DNA of 9,879 nt from a bacterium (GTDB lineage: Bacteria > Krumholzibacteriota > Krumholzibacteriia > JACNKJ01), in NCBI GenBank assembly GCA_014382085.1, contig JACNKJ010000364.1, positions 1 to 9,879 of the forward strand. The letters run 5' to 3'. This document shows positions 1 through 6,336 of the stretch, piece after piece. The stretch's first letter is position 1, and each line of letters opens with the position of its first letter. Made by a program: the position numbers and the translations under genes. Below the pieces are notes generated by a model. The model was given only the letters and a program-made list of their open reading frames with translations. It did not search any database and was not told the DNA's origin.

Positions 1-1
1 C

Positions 2-493
2 GCCGAGCGCAGCGGGCGGCTTCTCGAGCGAGTGGCGGGACGGTCGGGGCGGGGCAAGGGGGCGGGCCGAGTGATCGTGCAAACACTGAATCCTGCCCAT
101 CCCGTGCTGGAGGGCCTGGCCGCCGACCGTGGAGACGACTTCCTGGACCGCGAACTTCGCGAGCGGCGCCTTTTGGGATACCCGCCATTTCGAAAACTGG
201 TCTCCCTCATGGTCTCCGCCCCCGAGGAGGCCCTGGCCGAGCAGGCGGCCGAGCGCCTGATTCGTCGTTTCCGGGAAAACTGGCCGGATCATCCTGGGGA
301 AATTCTGGGTCCCGTGGAAGCGGCCTTGGCCAAGCTCAAGGGGCGCCATCGCAGGCAGATTCTCTTCAAGGGGCGGCTAAGCCACGAGCAAAAGGCATGG
401 TTTCCCGAGGCTTTTGCGGCTTTGGCGAAAGAAATGAAGCGCAGCGGAGCCCTGTCTCTGGACCTGGACGTGGATCCGGAATCCTTACTTTGA
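2..493 (+). CDS. priA: Primosomal protein N' (PriA helicase), C-terminal part, 5' truncated by window
   Basis: PriA is the 3'-to-5' superfamily 2 DNA helicase that recognises stalled forks and loads the replisome during replication restart. Only the last 163 codons are present; the frame is open at base 2, so the gene starts outside the window and the GTG at 32 is internal. The first residues carry helicase motif VI (VAGRSGRG, as QVAGRAGRG in other PriA), followed by the VIVQT...HPVLEGL segment, the RELRERRLLGYPPF segment typical of PriA, and the C-terminal domain with GPVEAALAKLKGRHRRQILFKG. The protein ends in LDLDVDPESLL, matching the usual PriA ending LDVDP. The zinc-binding cysteines and Walker motifs lie upstream and cannot be checked. 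Identification is by family recognition and is firm for the visible part. Confidence 0.93.
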   Translation, partial: AERSGRLLERVAGRSGRGKGAGRVIVQTLNPAHPVLEGLAADRGDDFLDRELRERRLLGYPPFRKLVSLMVSAPEEALAEQAAERLIRRFRENWPDHPGEILGPVEAALAKLKGRHRRQILFKGRLSHEQKAWFPEAFAALAKEMKRSGALSLDLDVDPESLL

Positions 494-676
494 AGGACTG
501 CGCCCCCGAGGCCGCTTTCAAGCCCAGGACCCTTGACTTTTCGGCACTTGCGGTATACCGTTCCTTCGGTTCAACCCTACAGAAACAAGCTTTTTTCACG
601 GCTGGTGTAGCCCCGGGGCCCCCCCTCAGCCGTTCGATTTCCTAGCCGAAGGGTCACGAAGGAGGACAGGTCAGGG
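494..676 (+). other. Intergenic leader between priA and the lipoprotein gene
   Basis: This 183-base gap holds no credible gene; short frames across it are out-of-frame readings of low quality. It contains a possible promoter (533-559), the perfect 10-base palindrome CGGTATACCG at 551-560, a T6 run at 591-596, the palindrome GCCCCGGGGC at 610-619, and an outer inverted repeat CGGCTG/CAGCCG (599-604 and 627-632). No clean intrinsic terminator for priA is visible, because the T run precedes the GC-rich repeat instead of following it. Confidence 0.5.
533..559 (+). promoter_or_regulatory. Candidate sigma70-type promoter for the lipoprotein gene
   Basis: TTGACT at 533-538 resembles a -35 box and TATACC at 554-559 a -10 box. 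The spacer is 15 bases, shorter than the usual 16-18, so the call is tentative. The -10 lies inside the palindrome CGGTATACCG, which could also be an operator. If used, the transcript would have a leader of about 110 bases that includes the GC-rich repeats at 599-632. Confidence 0.35.
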
Positions 677-2215
677 ATGAAGTATGGAAGATTTTTCACC
701 GTGGGTCTTTTGGGTCTGCTGGCTCTGATCATTGGCTGCAACTCCATGCAGACTTCGAGCGCGATTCTGCGCTACCAGCAAAGTGAATTCGAAATCGCCG
801 AGTCCCTCTGCGTCGAGGCGCTCGAACTGAATCCTGAGGATGGCGAGGCCTATTTCTACATGGCTCTCAGTCAGTCCATGCTCGAGGACTACCGCAGCGC
901 TTACGACAATTTCAGGAAGGCTGCGGAACTCAAGCCCGAAAGGGCCGAGCAGGCGGAGACTAATATCCAGTCCAACTGGACCAAGGTCTTCAAAGAGGGA
1001 ATCAGCTACACCAACGAAGATAACTTCGATGATGCCGAATTGTTCTTCAATTATGCCACCGAGGCGAATCCTGAAGAGCCTAGAGGCTACAGCAATCTGG
1101 CGCGCGTCTATCTTCTCAAGGCCGAGAAGTTCAAGAAGATCGAACCGTTCGTCTATCAAGATCTTCTGCATCAGGGTCTTGAAAATCTGAATACAGCCCT
1201 AGACCTGGAGACCGAGCCTGAGGCCCAGGAAGAAACTGCCAAGATGCTCTGCACCGTACTGGCGAATCTCTACGTGATTCCCGGACAGGAAGACGTGGAG
1301 CGCGAGCCCTACCTGACTCGCTATCGTGAAGTCACCGCCGAGATGCCTGATGTCTACAGCACTCACGAAGTTTTCGGCCTGAAGCTTTATGATGTGGCCG
1401 CCGAGAACAGCCAGCGCAGTTTCTTCCCCTTCGCGGGGCAGGCTCTGGCGGAAGCAGCGACGATTCGCGAGCGGAAATTTAAAGAAGCTGAAGCCATCGG
1501 CGACATCGAAGCTATGGACGAACTCATGTCTGTTGATGCTCCGAAATATGCTGGGCTCGCTTTCATGACCGCCGAGATGTTCCCCGAGGCCACGGTTAAC
1601 TTCACCAAGGCCCTCGATCTTAGTCCAACGGATTCCGAACTCTGGTATTTTAAGGAATTCTGCGAATACAAGAGCGGCGACCTGGATGCGGCCATCGCCT
1701 CGGGCAAGGTTCTGGTCGATACATTCGATTCCGTGGACTACAACGTTTATCAGATCCTCGCGAAAGCTTACAAAGACAAGGCCGTGGCAGCCGATGAGGC
1801 CGGAGACAAGCAGAGCTTCCTGGACAACCGGACGCTCTACGAAGACTCATTCCGTGCCTACGCCACCTACAAAGGCTTGCCTGATGACACTCCCGAGGTT
1901 CTGTTGTCCATCGCAGAGCAGGCCGAAGAAGAGCGCCGCGCCAACGCCCTCTTTGAGAAGGACGACGTTGCCATCATCACCGCCGATCTGGAAGGGCGTT
2001 TCGTCAAGGGCATCCTTCTGAACAAGCGCGAAGATACCATCGACTTCATCGAGCTGAGTATCGACCTGCTCGACGAAATGGGTGAAATCATCGACAACGC
2101 TTTCGCGGAATTCGAGTTGGTGGAAGCCGGGCAGGAAGTCGAATTCTCCGCATTCTTCGTGGCCGAGCCCAACGAAGTGGCGGGGTTTGAGGTCACGGAC
2201 CTCACCATCGAATAG
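677..2215 (+). CDS. Predicted lipoprotein with TPR-like repeats and C-terminal FxLYD-like domain
   Basis: Function is unknown; the architecture suggests an envelope scaffold or assembly protein. Residues 1-21 form a lipoprotein signal: K2 and R5, a hydrophobic core, then lipobox IIG-C with the acylated cysteine at 21. Asn, not Asp, follows it, so outer-membrane sorting is plausible if Lol rules apply. Residues about 30-145 hold TPR-like helical pairs (EIAESLCVEALELNPED, AYDNFRKAAELKPE, DDAELFFNYATEANPEE), with another near 290-345 (FPEATVNFTKALDLSPTDSE). Residues about 430-510 switch to beta-type sequence (VKGILLNKREDTIDFIEL...LVEAGQEVEFSAFFVAEP), resembling FxLYD-type domains. The ATG at 677 follows AGGAGG at 660-665, 11 bases away, which is a rather long spacing. 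The gene is monocistronic by position, with a terminator just after the stop. The TPR assignment is fairly safe; the FxLYD assignment is from pattern only. Confidence 0.85.
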   Translation: MKYGRFFTVGLLGLLALIIGCNSMQTSSAILRYQQSEFEIAESLCVEALELNPEDGEAYFYMALSQSMLEDYRSAYDNFRKAAELKPERAEQAETNIQSNWTKVFKEGISYTNEDNFDDAELFFNYATEANPEEPRGYSNLARVYLLKAEKFKKIEPFVYQDLLHQGLENLNTALDLETEPEAQEETAKMLCTVLANLYVIPGQEDVEREPYLTRYREVTAEMPDVYSTHEVFGLKLYDVAAENSQRSFFPFAGQALAEAATIRERKFKEAEAIGDIEAMDELMSVDAPKYAGLAFMTAEMFPEATVNFTKALDLSPTDSELWYFKEFCEYKSGDLDAAIASGKVLVDTFDSVDYNVYQILAKAYKDKAVAADEAGDKQSFLDNRTLYEDSFRAYATYKGLPDDTPEVLLSIAEQAEEERRANALFEKDDVAIITADLEGRFVKGILLNKREDTIDFIELSIDLLDEMGEIIDNAFAEFELVEAGQEVEFSAFFVAEPNEVAGFEVTDLTIE

Positions 2216-2218
2216 AGA

Positions 2219-2237
2219 ATTGAAAGATTCTTTCAAT
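2219..2237 (+). repeat. Perfect inverted repeat just after the lipoprotein stop codon
   Basis: ATTGAAAGA and TCTTTCAAT form 9-base arms around a single central T. It begins 3 bases after the TAG and ends 4 bases before the GC-rich terminator stem. It is AT-rich and has no T tract of its own. As RNA the one-base centre would open to a loop of at least 3 bases. It may stabilise the 3' end of the mRNA or be a protein site; neither is shown. Confidence 0.55.
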
Positions 2238-2241
2238 GGCG

Positions 2242-2268
2242 GGGGCCGGATTAATCCGGCCCCTTTTT
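2242..2268 (+). terminator. Intrinsic terminator after the lipoprotein gene
   Basis: GGGGCCGGATT pairs perfectly with AATCCGGCCCC (2242-2263) and is followed directly by TTTTT at 2264-2268. With a central TTAA loop the RNA stem is 9 base pairs, almost all G-C. This is a textbook factor-independent terminator and separates the lipoprotein gene from rho. Confidence 0.93.
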
Positions 2269-2318
2269 CATTTCGGGTGGGTTACTGTTTAGCTAGCAAG
2301 TCTTTAGGCCGATACTCC

Positions 2319-2347
2319 TTGACAGGGGAATCCATGTCCTCTACCTT
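2319..2347 (+). promoter_or_regulatory. Candidate sigma70-type promoter for rho
   Basis: A perfect -35 consensus TTGACA lies at 2319-2324. Seventeen bases downstream is TACCTT (2342-2347), a weak -10 match at 3 of 6 positions. The predicted start site is near 2354, giving a leader of about 80-115 bases depending on the rho start codon. The position, straight after a strong terminator and before rho, supports it. Confidence 0.55.
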
Positions 2348-2348
2348 A

Positions 2349-2374
2349 TGGGTCCGAGAGACCCAATCTGGGTC
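2349..2374 (+). repeat. Three alternating inverted repeats at the start of the rho leader
   Basis: TGGGTC (2349-2354), GACCCA (2360-2365) and TGGGTC (2369-2374) are each separated by a few bases. The middle copy is complementary to both flanking copies, so it can form a hairpin with either but not both. The first copy overlaps the predicted transcription start, so the block could act as an operator or, if transcription starts earlier, as a small RNA switch. Role unknown. Confidence 0.45.
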
Positions 2375-2434
2375 GATTCCCTAGAATCCCGTCTCATCTC
2401 TCTGATTCCCATATTTTGCAATGGACCCTAGCCA

Positions 2435-3883
2435 GTGGTCCCGCATGCAACTCAAAATGGAGCATCTTCATTGAAAAGCGAAATCGAGGATAGGTCCCAA
2501 CGCGGACGTCGTCGTACATCCCAGCGCGGTGGACGTCGCTACAGCCCCCGTGGCCCCAAGCAACTAGGCGAGCATCCCAATGGTGAAGGAGCGGACCCGG
2601 ATATTGTTACCCGGGACAATGCCGACGACCGCATCATGGACATTGCCGATCTCAAGGAGAAGGCCATCCAGGATCTGGCGAATATCGCCGTGGACCTTGA
2701 GATCGAAGGCGCTAGTTCCATGCGGAAGCAGGAATTGATTTTCCGCATCATCGAAGCACAGATTGAGCAGAACGGCTTCATTTTCTCAGAAGGCGTGCTC
2801 CAGGTGCTTCCCGAGGGATACGGCTTCCTCCGTTCCCCCGACTACAACTATCTGCCCGGCCCGGACGACATTTACATCAGTCCCAGCCAGATCAAGCGTT
2901 TCGACCTGCGTACCGGCGATACCATTACCGGCCAGGTGCGTCCTCCCAAGGACAACGAGCGCTATTTCGCGCTATTGCGCGTGGAGGCCATCAACTACGA
3001 GGCGCCGGAAATAGGCAAGCCCAAGGTGCTTTTCGACAACCTCACGGCTCTCTTTCCCGATCGAAAGCTGAACCTGGAGTACGATCCCAAAGAAATGACC
3101 ACTCGAGTGGTGGATCTGCTCATGCCCATTGGGATGGGCCAGCGTGCGGTGATCGTGGCGCCTCCGCGTACGGGTAAGACCGTGCTGCTGCAGAACATCG
3201 CCAATGCCATCACCGCCAATAACGAAGACGTGGAGCTCATCGTGCTGCTCATCGACGAGCGGCCCGAAGAGGTTACCGACATGTCCCGGAATGTGCGGGG
3301 TGAAGTGGTCGCATCCACCTTCGATGAGCCCGCCGAGCGTCACGTGGCGGTATCCGACATGGTCATGCAGAAGGCCAAGCGCCTTGTGGAGGCCGGCAAG
3401 GACGTGGTGATCCTGCTCGATTCCATCACCCGCCTGGCCCGAGCCCACAACTCGGTGGTGCCCCATTCGGGCAAAATCCTGTCCGGTGGTGTGGATTCCA
3501 ACGCCCTTCAGCGCCCCAAGCGCTTTTTTGGGGCGGCCCGGAATATCGAGGAGGGTGGCAGCCTCACCATTATCGCCACGGCCCTCATCGAGACCGGCAG
3601 TCGCATGGATGAGGTTATTTTTGAAGAGTTTAAGGGCACCGGCAACTGCGAAATTGTGCTGGATCGCCGCCTCAGCGACAAGCGGATCTATCCCTCCATC
3701 GACATTTTCCGTAGCGGCACTCGAAAAGAAGAGCTGCTGATGGATGAAAAGACCATCACAAAGTCTTATGTTCTACGCAGATTCCTGAGTGAGAAGCCCA
3801 TGGTCGAGGCCATGGAGTTCTTGCTGGAGAAGATGACCAAAACCAAGACCAATCAGAAGTTCTTGGATTCCATGAACGCCTGA
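2435..3883 (+). CDS. rho: Transcription termination factor Rho
   Basis: Rho is a hexameric RNA-dependent ATPase/translocase that ends transcription at untranslated RNA. From GTG 2435 the protein has 482 residues against about 420 in E. coli. Residues about 68-115 are the Rho N-terminal helical domain (MDIADLKEKAIQDLANIA), about 118-190 the cold-shock-like RNA-binding fold with GYGFLRS at 128-134, and the rest the RecA-type motor. Visible motifs are Walker A PPRTGKT (243-249), ERPEEV (275-280), Walker B VVILLDS (324-330, D329), the Q loop around SGKILSGGVD (345-354) and FFGAARN. Residues 1-67 are an extra Arg-rich, low-complexity extension with SQRG-like repeats. An in-frame TAG at 2429 limits the start. 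TTG at 2471 has the better ribosome site (ATGGAG 2457-2462, 8-base spacing) and may be the true start; ATG 2636 would remove the extension. Probably co-transcribed with rpmE. Confidence 0.97.
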   Translation: MVPHATQNGASSLKSEIEDRSQRGRRRTSQRGGRRYSPRGPKQLGEHPNGEGADPDIVTRDNADDRIMDIADLKEKAIQDLANIAVDLEIEGASSMRKQELIFRIIEAQIEQNGFIFSEGVLQVLPEGYGFLRSPDYNYLPGPDDIYISPSQIKRFDLRTGDTITGQVRPPKDNERYFALLRVEAINYEAPEIGKPKVLFDNLTALFPDRKLNLEYDPKEMTTRVVDLLMPIGMGQRAVIVAPPRTGKTVLLQNIANAITANNEDVELIVLLIDERPEEVTDMSRNVRGEVVASTFDEPAERHVAVSDMVMQKAKRLVEAGKDVVILLDSITRLARAHNSVVPHSGKILSGGVDSNALQRPKRFFGAARNIEEGGSLTIIATALIETGSRMDEVIFEEFKGTGNCEIVLDRRLSDKRIYPSIDIFRSGTRKEELLMDEKTITKSYVLRRFLSEKPMVEAMEFLLEKMTKTKTNQKFLDSMNA

Positions 3884-3921
3884 CCTATCGGGGACACGAG
3901 CTTCCCGGGGAACGGAAACCT

Positions 3922-3926
3922 AGGAG
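3922..3926 (+). promoter_or_regulatory. Ribosome binding site of rpmE
   Basis: AGGAG lies 9 bases before the ATG at 3936 and fixes the start of this short gene. The 52-base gap after rho has no terminator, so rpmE is probably on the rho transcript. Confidence 0.8.
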
Positions 3927-3935
3927 TATTGAGAT

Positions 3936-4154
3936 ATGAAAAAGGGTATTCATCCCGAGTACATAGACAGCAAGATCACCTGCCTTTGCGGGAACATCAT
4001 CGAGACCCGCTCCACCCAGGCGGAGATCTCCGTGGAAATCTGCTCCAGCTGCCATCCCTTCTACACCGGTAAGCAGAAGCTGGTGGATACGGCCGGACGC
4101 GTGGAACGCTTCCAGAAACGCTACGGCGATTACAGGAACAAGAACAAGGGTTAA
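3936..4154 (+). CDS. rpmE: 50S ribosomal protein L31 (zinc-binding, C+ form)
   Basis: L31 is a small protein of the large subunit that helps form an intersubunit bridge. The 72-residue product has the normal length and the opening MKKGIHPEY. It carries four cysteines in the zinc-binding arrangement of the C+ type: CLC at 16-18 and CSSC at 36-39, followed by the family hallmark HPFYTGKQK (40-48) and a basic tail. The C+ form binds zinc, and in many bacteria it is replaced by a cysteine-free paralogue under zinc starvation; no such paralogue or Zur-like site is evident here. The gene follows rho and is closed by its own terminator. Confidence 0.97.
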   Translation: MKKGIHPEYIDSKITCLCGNIIETRSTQAEISVEICSSCHPFYTGKQKLVDTAGRVERFQKRYGDYRNKNKG

Positions 4155-4171
4155 AACGCCCACGTAAATTT

Positions 4172-4200
4172 AAGGCGCATCCGAAGGGGTGCGCCTTTTT
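4172..4200 (+). terminator. Intrinsic terminator after rpmE
   Basis: AAGGCGCA (4172-4179) pairs perfectly with TGCGCCTT (4190-4197) around a 10-base loop, and the T run extends to 4200. It ends the rho-rpmE unit 17 bases after the rpmE stop. A complete stem and T tract make the call strong. How much transcription reads through to the DUF1385 gene is unknown. Confidence 0.9.
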
Positions 4201-4215
4201 GTAGCTGCCAGCTAC
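4201..4215 (+). repeat. Perfect inverted repeat GTAGCTG-C-CAGCTAC, possible operator
   Basis: Seven-base arms flank one central C, abutting the T tract of the rpmE terminator and lying 70 bases before the DUF1385 start. The heptamer AGCTGCC occurs at 4203-4209 and again at 4224-4230, 21 bases apart, so the two copies sit on the same helical face. No convincing -35/-10 pair is visible between 4200 and 4285. A regulator site for the downstream operon is possible but unproven. Confidence 0.4.
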
Positions 4216-4285
4216 CCGTACACAGCTGCCTGCAAACCTGGTACCCGACGGCCGGAAGCTGGCTGCCACTCTTTCGAGGAGCCCC

Positions 4286-5263
4286 ATGTCAAAAGAGAAC
4301 CAAGAATCCTTCGCCGTAGGCGGTCAGGCCGTCATCGAAGGCGTGATGATGCGGGCCAAGGACTTCATTGCCTGCGCGGTGCGTAACCCCGAGGGCAAGA
4401 TCGTGCTGACCAAGGAGCCCTTCCAGAGTTTTCTGGTGCGCATCAAATTGCACAAGGTGCCCATCTTGCGTGGAGCCATCGGTCTCATCGAGACTATGTA
4501 CGTGGGCATGCGCATGCTGTCCTATTCGGCCGAAATCGCCATGCCTGAGGAAGCCTCCAAGCGCAGCGATTGGCAGGAAAAGGCGAGCATGGGTCTGACC
4601 ATGATCCTGGCCTTCGTGCTGGGCATCGGCCTCTTCTTCTTCGTGCCGCAGTATCTCACCGACTGGACCGTGCAAACCGATAGCGGGCTGATCTGGAACC
4701 TGGTGGATGGATTCTTCCGCCTAGCCATCTTCCTGCTCTACATCTGGCTGATCAGCCTCTGGAGCGAGATGCGCCGCGTTTTCGAATATCACGGCGCTGA
4801 GCACAAAACCATCAACGCCTACGAGTCGGGCAAGCCCATGACGCCTGAGTCCATCCTGGCCAACACGCGTCTGCATCCGCGCTGCGGAACCAGTTTTTTG
4901 CTGCTGGTGATGGTGGTGTCCATTCTCGTTTTCGTTTTCCTGGGCAAGCCCATCACCATCGGCGATCGACTCATGCGCCTGGCCTTCGTGCCGCTCATCG
5001 GTGGAATCTCTTATGAGTTGATCAAGCTCAGCGGCATGCCGAAGTGGCGGCCCTGGCTGGCGCCGCTGGTGTATCCCGGATTGGGTCTGCAACTTCTCAC
5101 CACAAAAGAACCGGACCTGGAGCAGTGCGAAGTGGCGCTCACCTCCTTGGCAGCCTGCCTGGATCCGGCCGACGCCGCTGCGCGTATTCCCTCATTCTCG
5201 GAAATGAAATTGGATGGGGAAGGCGAAGTCGATGAAACGCCGACCGAAGAGGTCGGCGAATGA
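4286..5263 (+). CDS. DUF1385 family (YqhQ-like) polytopic membrane protein
   Basis: I know of no agreed biochemical role for this family. The 325-residue protein has the conserved opening GGQAVIEGVMMR (12-23), a cytosolic-looking stretch to about 100, then four likely membrane segments near 103-124, 139-159, 201-220 and 228-248. Between segments two and three lies the family core HGAEHKTINAYE (169-180) and TRLHPRCGTSF (194-204). The conserved His, Glu and Cys residues look like a metal or active site. A further conserved patch is YPGLGLQLLTTKEP (263-276). The C-terminal 25 residues are acidic and poorly conserved in type. ATG 4286 is preceded by GAGGAG (4276-4281) at 4 bases. The stop overlaps the prfA start (ATGA). 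The order rho, rpmE, DUF1385, prfA, prmC recurs in several phyla, from general knowledge, which suggests a link to translation or envelope growth. Family call firm, function open. Confidence 0.9.
   Translation: MSKENQESFAVGGQAVIEGVMMRAKDFIACAVRNPEGKIVLTKEPFQSFLVRIKLHKVPILRGAIGLIETMYVGMRMLSYSAEIAMPEEASKRSDWQEKASMGLTMILAFVLGIGLFFFVPQYLTDWTVQTDSGLIWNLVDGFFRLAIFLLYIWLISLWSEMRRVFEYHGAEHKTINAYESGKPMTPESILANTRLHPRCGTSFLLLVMVVSILVFVFLGKPITIGDRLMRLAFVPLIGGISYELIKLSGMPKWRPWLAPLVYPGLGLQLLTTKEPDLEQCEVALTSLAACLDPADAAARIPSFSEMKLDGEGEVDETPTEEVGE
5238..5258 (+). promoter_or_regulatory. Hairpin overlapping the prfA ribosome binding site
   Basis: CGCCGACC (5238-5245) and GGTCGGCG (5251-5258) are perfect 8-base arms around the loop GAAGA (5246-5250). 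The best Shine-Dalgarno match for prfA, AGAGG at 5248-5252, lies partly in the loop and partly in the 3' arm, and the stem ends one base before ATG 5260. The stem is inside the DUF1385 coding end, so ribosomes finishing that gene would melt it. This fits translational coupling of prfA to the upstream gene. Confidence 0.6.
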
Positions 5264-6336
5264 AAGACCTGAGCTCGAAGGCTCGCATGGTTATAGAGCG
5301 GCTTGCAGAAGTCGAGAAGCTCATGGTGGATCCTGAAGTGCTCAGCGATCGGCGGCGTGCCAAGGAAGTGGGCGGCGAATACAAGCACCTGCAGGCCGTG
5401 GCCGAAGTGGCCCGTCCCTATTTGGAACTCTGGGAGGGTCGCCTGGAAGCGCAGGATCTTCTGTCCGGCGACGATTCGGAAATGAAGGAACTGGCCGAAC
5501 TGGAGATCGCCGAGGCCGAAGAAAAGCTGCCGGAAATGGAATCGGAACTCGAACTCTTGCTCGTGCCGAAAGATCCCGACGACGATCGCGACCTCATCAT
5601 GGAAATTCGCGCCGGTACCGGCGGCGACGAAGCGGGTCTCTTTGCCGGCGATCTTTATCGCATGTACCAGCGATTCGCCGAGCGACAGAACTGGAAGATG
5701 GAAGTGATGAGCAGCACCGATGGTTCGATGGGTGGGCTCAAGGAAGTCATCTTCGCCCTTCGCGGTGATGGCGCTTACGGGCGCATGCGTTTCGAATCGG
5801 GAGTGCATCGCGTGCAACGCGTGCCCGCCACCGAATCCAGCGGACGCATTCACACCAGCGCCGCTTCGGTCGCCGTGCTTACCGAGGTTGAAGAAGTGGA
5901 CGTGGAGATTGAGGAAAACGACCTGCACATCGACGTCTACCGCTCCAGTGGTCCCGGTGGTCAAAGTGTGAACACCACCGACAGCGCCGTGCGCATAACC
6001 CATGAGCCCACGGGTCTGGTGGTGAGCTGCCAGGATGAAAAGAGCCAGCACAAGAACAAGGCCAAGGCCATGAAGGTTTTGGCCGCCAGACTCTACGATT
6101 TGAAGAAGGCCGAGCGCGATGCCGAGATCAGCGCCGTTCGCAAGGACATGGTGGGCAGCGGCGATCGCTCGGCAAAAATCCGCACCTACAATTTCCCCCA
6201 GGGTCGCATCACCGATCATCGCATCAACATGACCCTCTACAATCTCGGCGCCTTCATGGAAGGCGACATGGACGAATTGCTCGACGGCCTACGCCTGGGC
6301 TATCGCGAAAGCCTCTTGGCTGCGGAGGGCGCGTGA
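5260..6336 (+). CDS. prfA: Peptide chain release factor 1 (RF1)
   Basis: RF1 reads UAA and UAG in the ribosomal A site and triggers peptide release. At 358 residues it has the standard length. The N-terminal helical domain spans about 1-105. The stop-codon recognition tripeptide is PAT at 189-191, which is the RF1 type and not the SPF of RF2, followed by ESSGRIHTSAASVAV. The catalytic GGQ is at 233-235 within SSGPGGQSVNTTDSAVRITH; Q235 is the methylation target of PrmC, encoded next. Other family blocks are EIRAGTGGDEAGLFAGDLYRMY, SGVHRVQRVPAT, SQHKNKAKAMKVL and RIRTYNFPQGRITDHRIN-like sequence near 305-325. The start overlaps the DUF1385 stop as ATGA and the stop overlaps prmC as GTGA. No frameshift element was seen, as expected for RF1. 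Confidence 0.98.
   Translation: MKDLSSKARMVIERLAEVEKLMVDPEVLSDRRRAKEVGGEYKHLQAVAEVARPYLELWEGRLEAQDLLSGDDSEMKELAELEIAEAEEKLPEMESELELLLVPKDPDDDRDLIMEIRAGTGGDEAGLFAGDLYRMYQRFAERQNWKMEVMSSTDGSMGGLKEVIFALRGDGAYGRMRFESGVHRVQRVPATESSGRIHTSAASVAVLTEVEEVDVEIEENDLHIDVYRSSGPGGQSVNTTDSAVRITHEPTGLVVSCQDEKSQHKNKAKAMKVLAARLYDLKKAERDAEISAVRKDMVGSGDRSAKIRTYNFPQGRITDHRINMTLYNLGAFMEGDMDELLDGLRLGYRESLLAAEGA

Noticed and set aside
591..632. T6 run and GC-rich repeat as the priA terminator
   Set aside because: The T run comes before the GC stem on the + strand, the reverse of an intrinsic terminator, and there is no minus-strand gene that would use it.
397..645. 82-codon plus-strand frame crossing the priA end and the intergenic region
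   Set aside because: Most of it overlaps priA in another frame, there is no ribosome site, and the translation looks random.
671..1171. 166-codon minus-strand frame opposite the lipoprotein
   Set aside because: It is antisense to a gene with a clear signal peptide, repeats and ribosome site; its sequence mirrors the Glu/Leu codons of that gene.
2972..3466. 164-codon minus-strand frame opposite rho
   Set aside because: It lies within the highly conserved Rho motor domain and has a His/Gly-rich translation without known motifs.
3902..3912. TTCCC-G-GGGAA inverted repeat between rho and rpmE as a terminator or L31 operator
   Set aside because: The arms are only 5 bases, the centre is a single base and no T tract follows; a chance repeat is more likely.
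5011..6219. 402-codon open frame on the minus strand opposite prfA and the end of DUF1385
   Set aside because: It is fully antisense to RF1, a certain gene, and its His/Gly/Ala-rich translation has no recognisable domain. Long antisense frames are expected opposite GC-biased codons.
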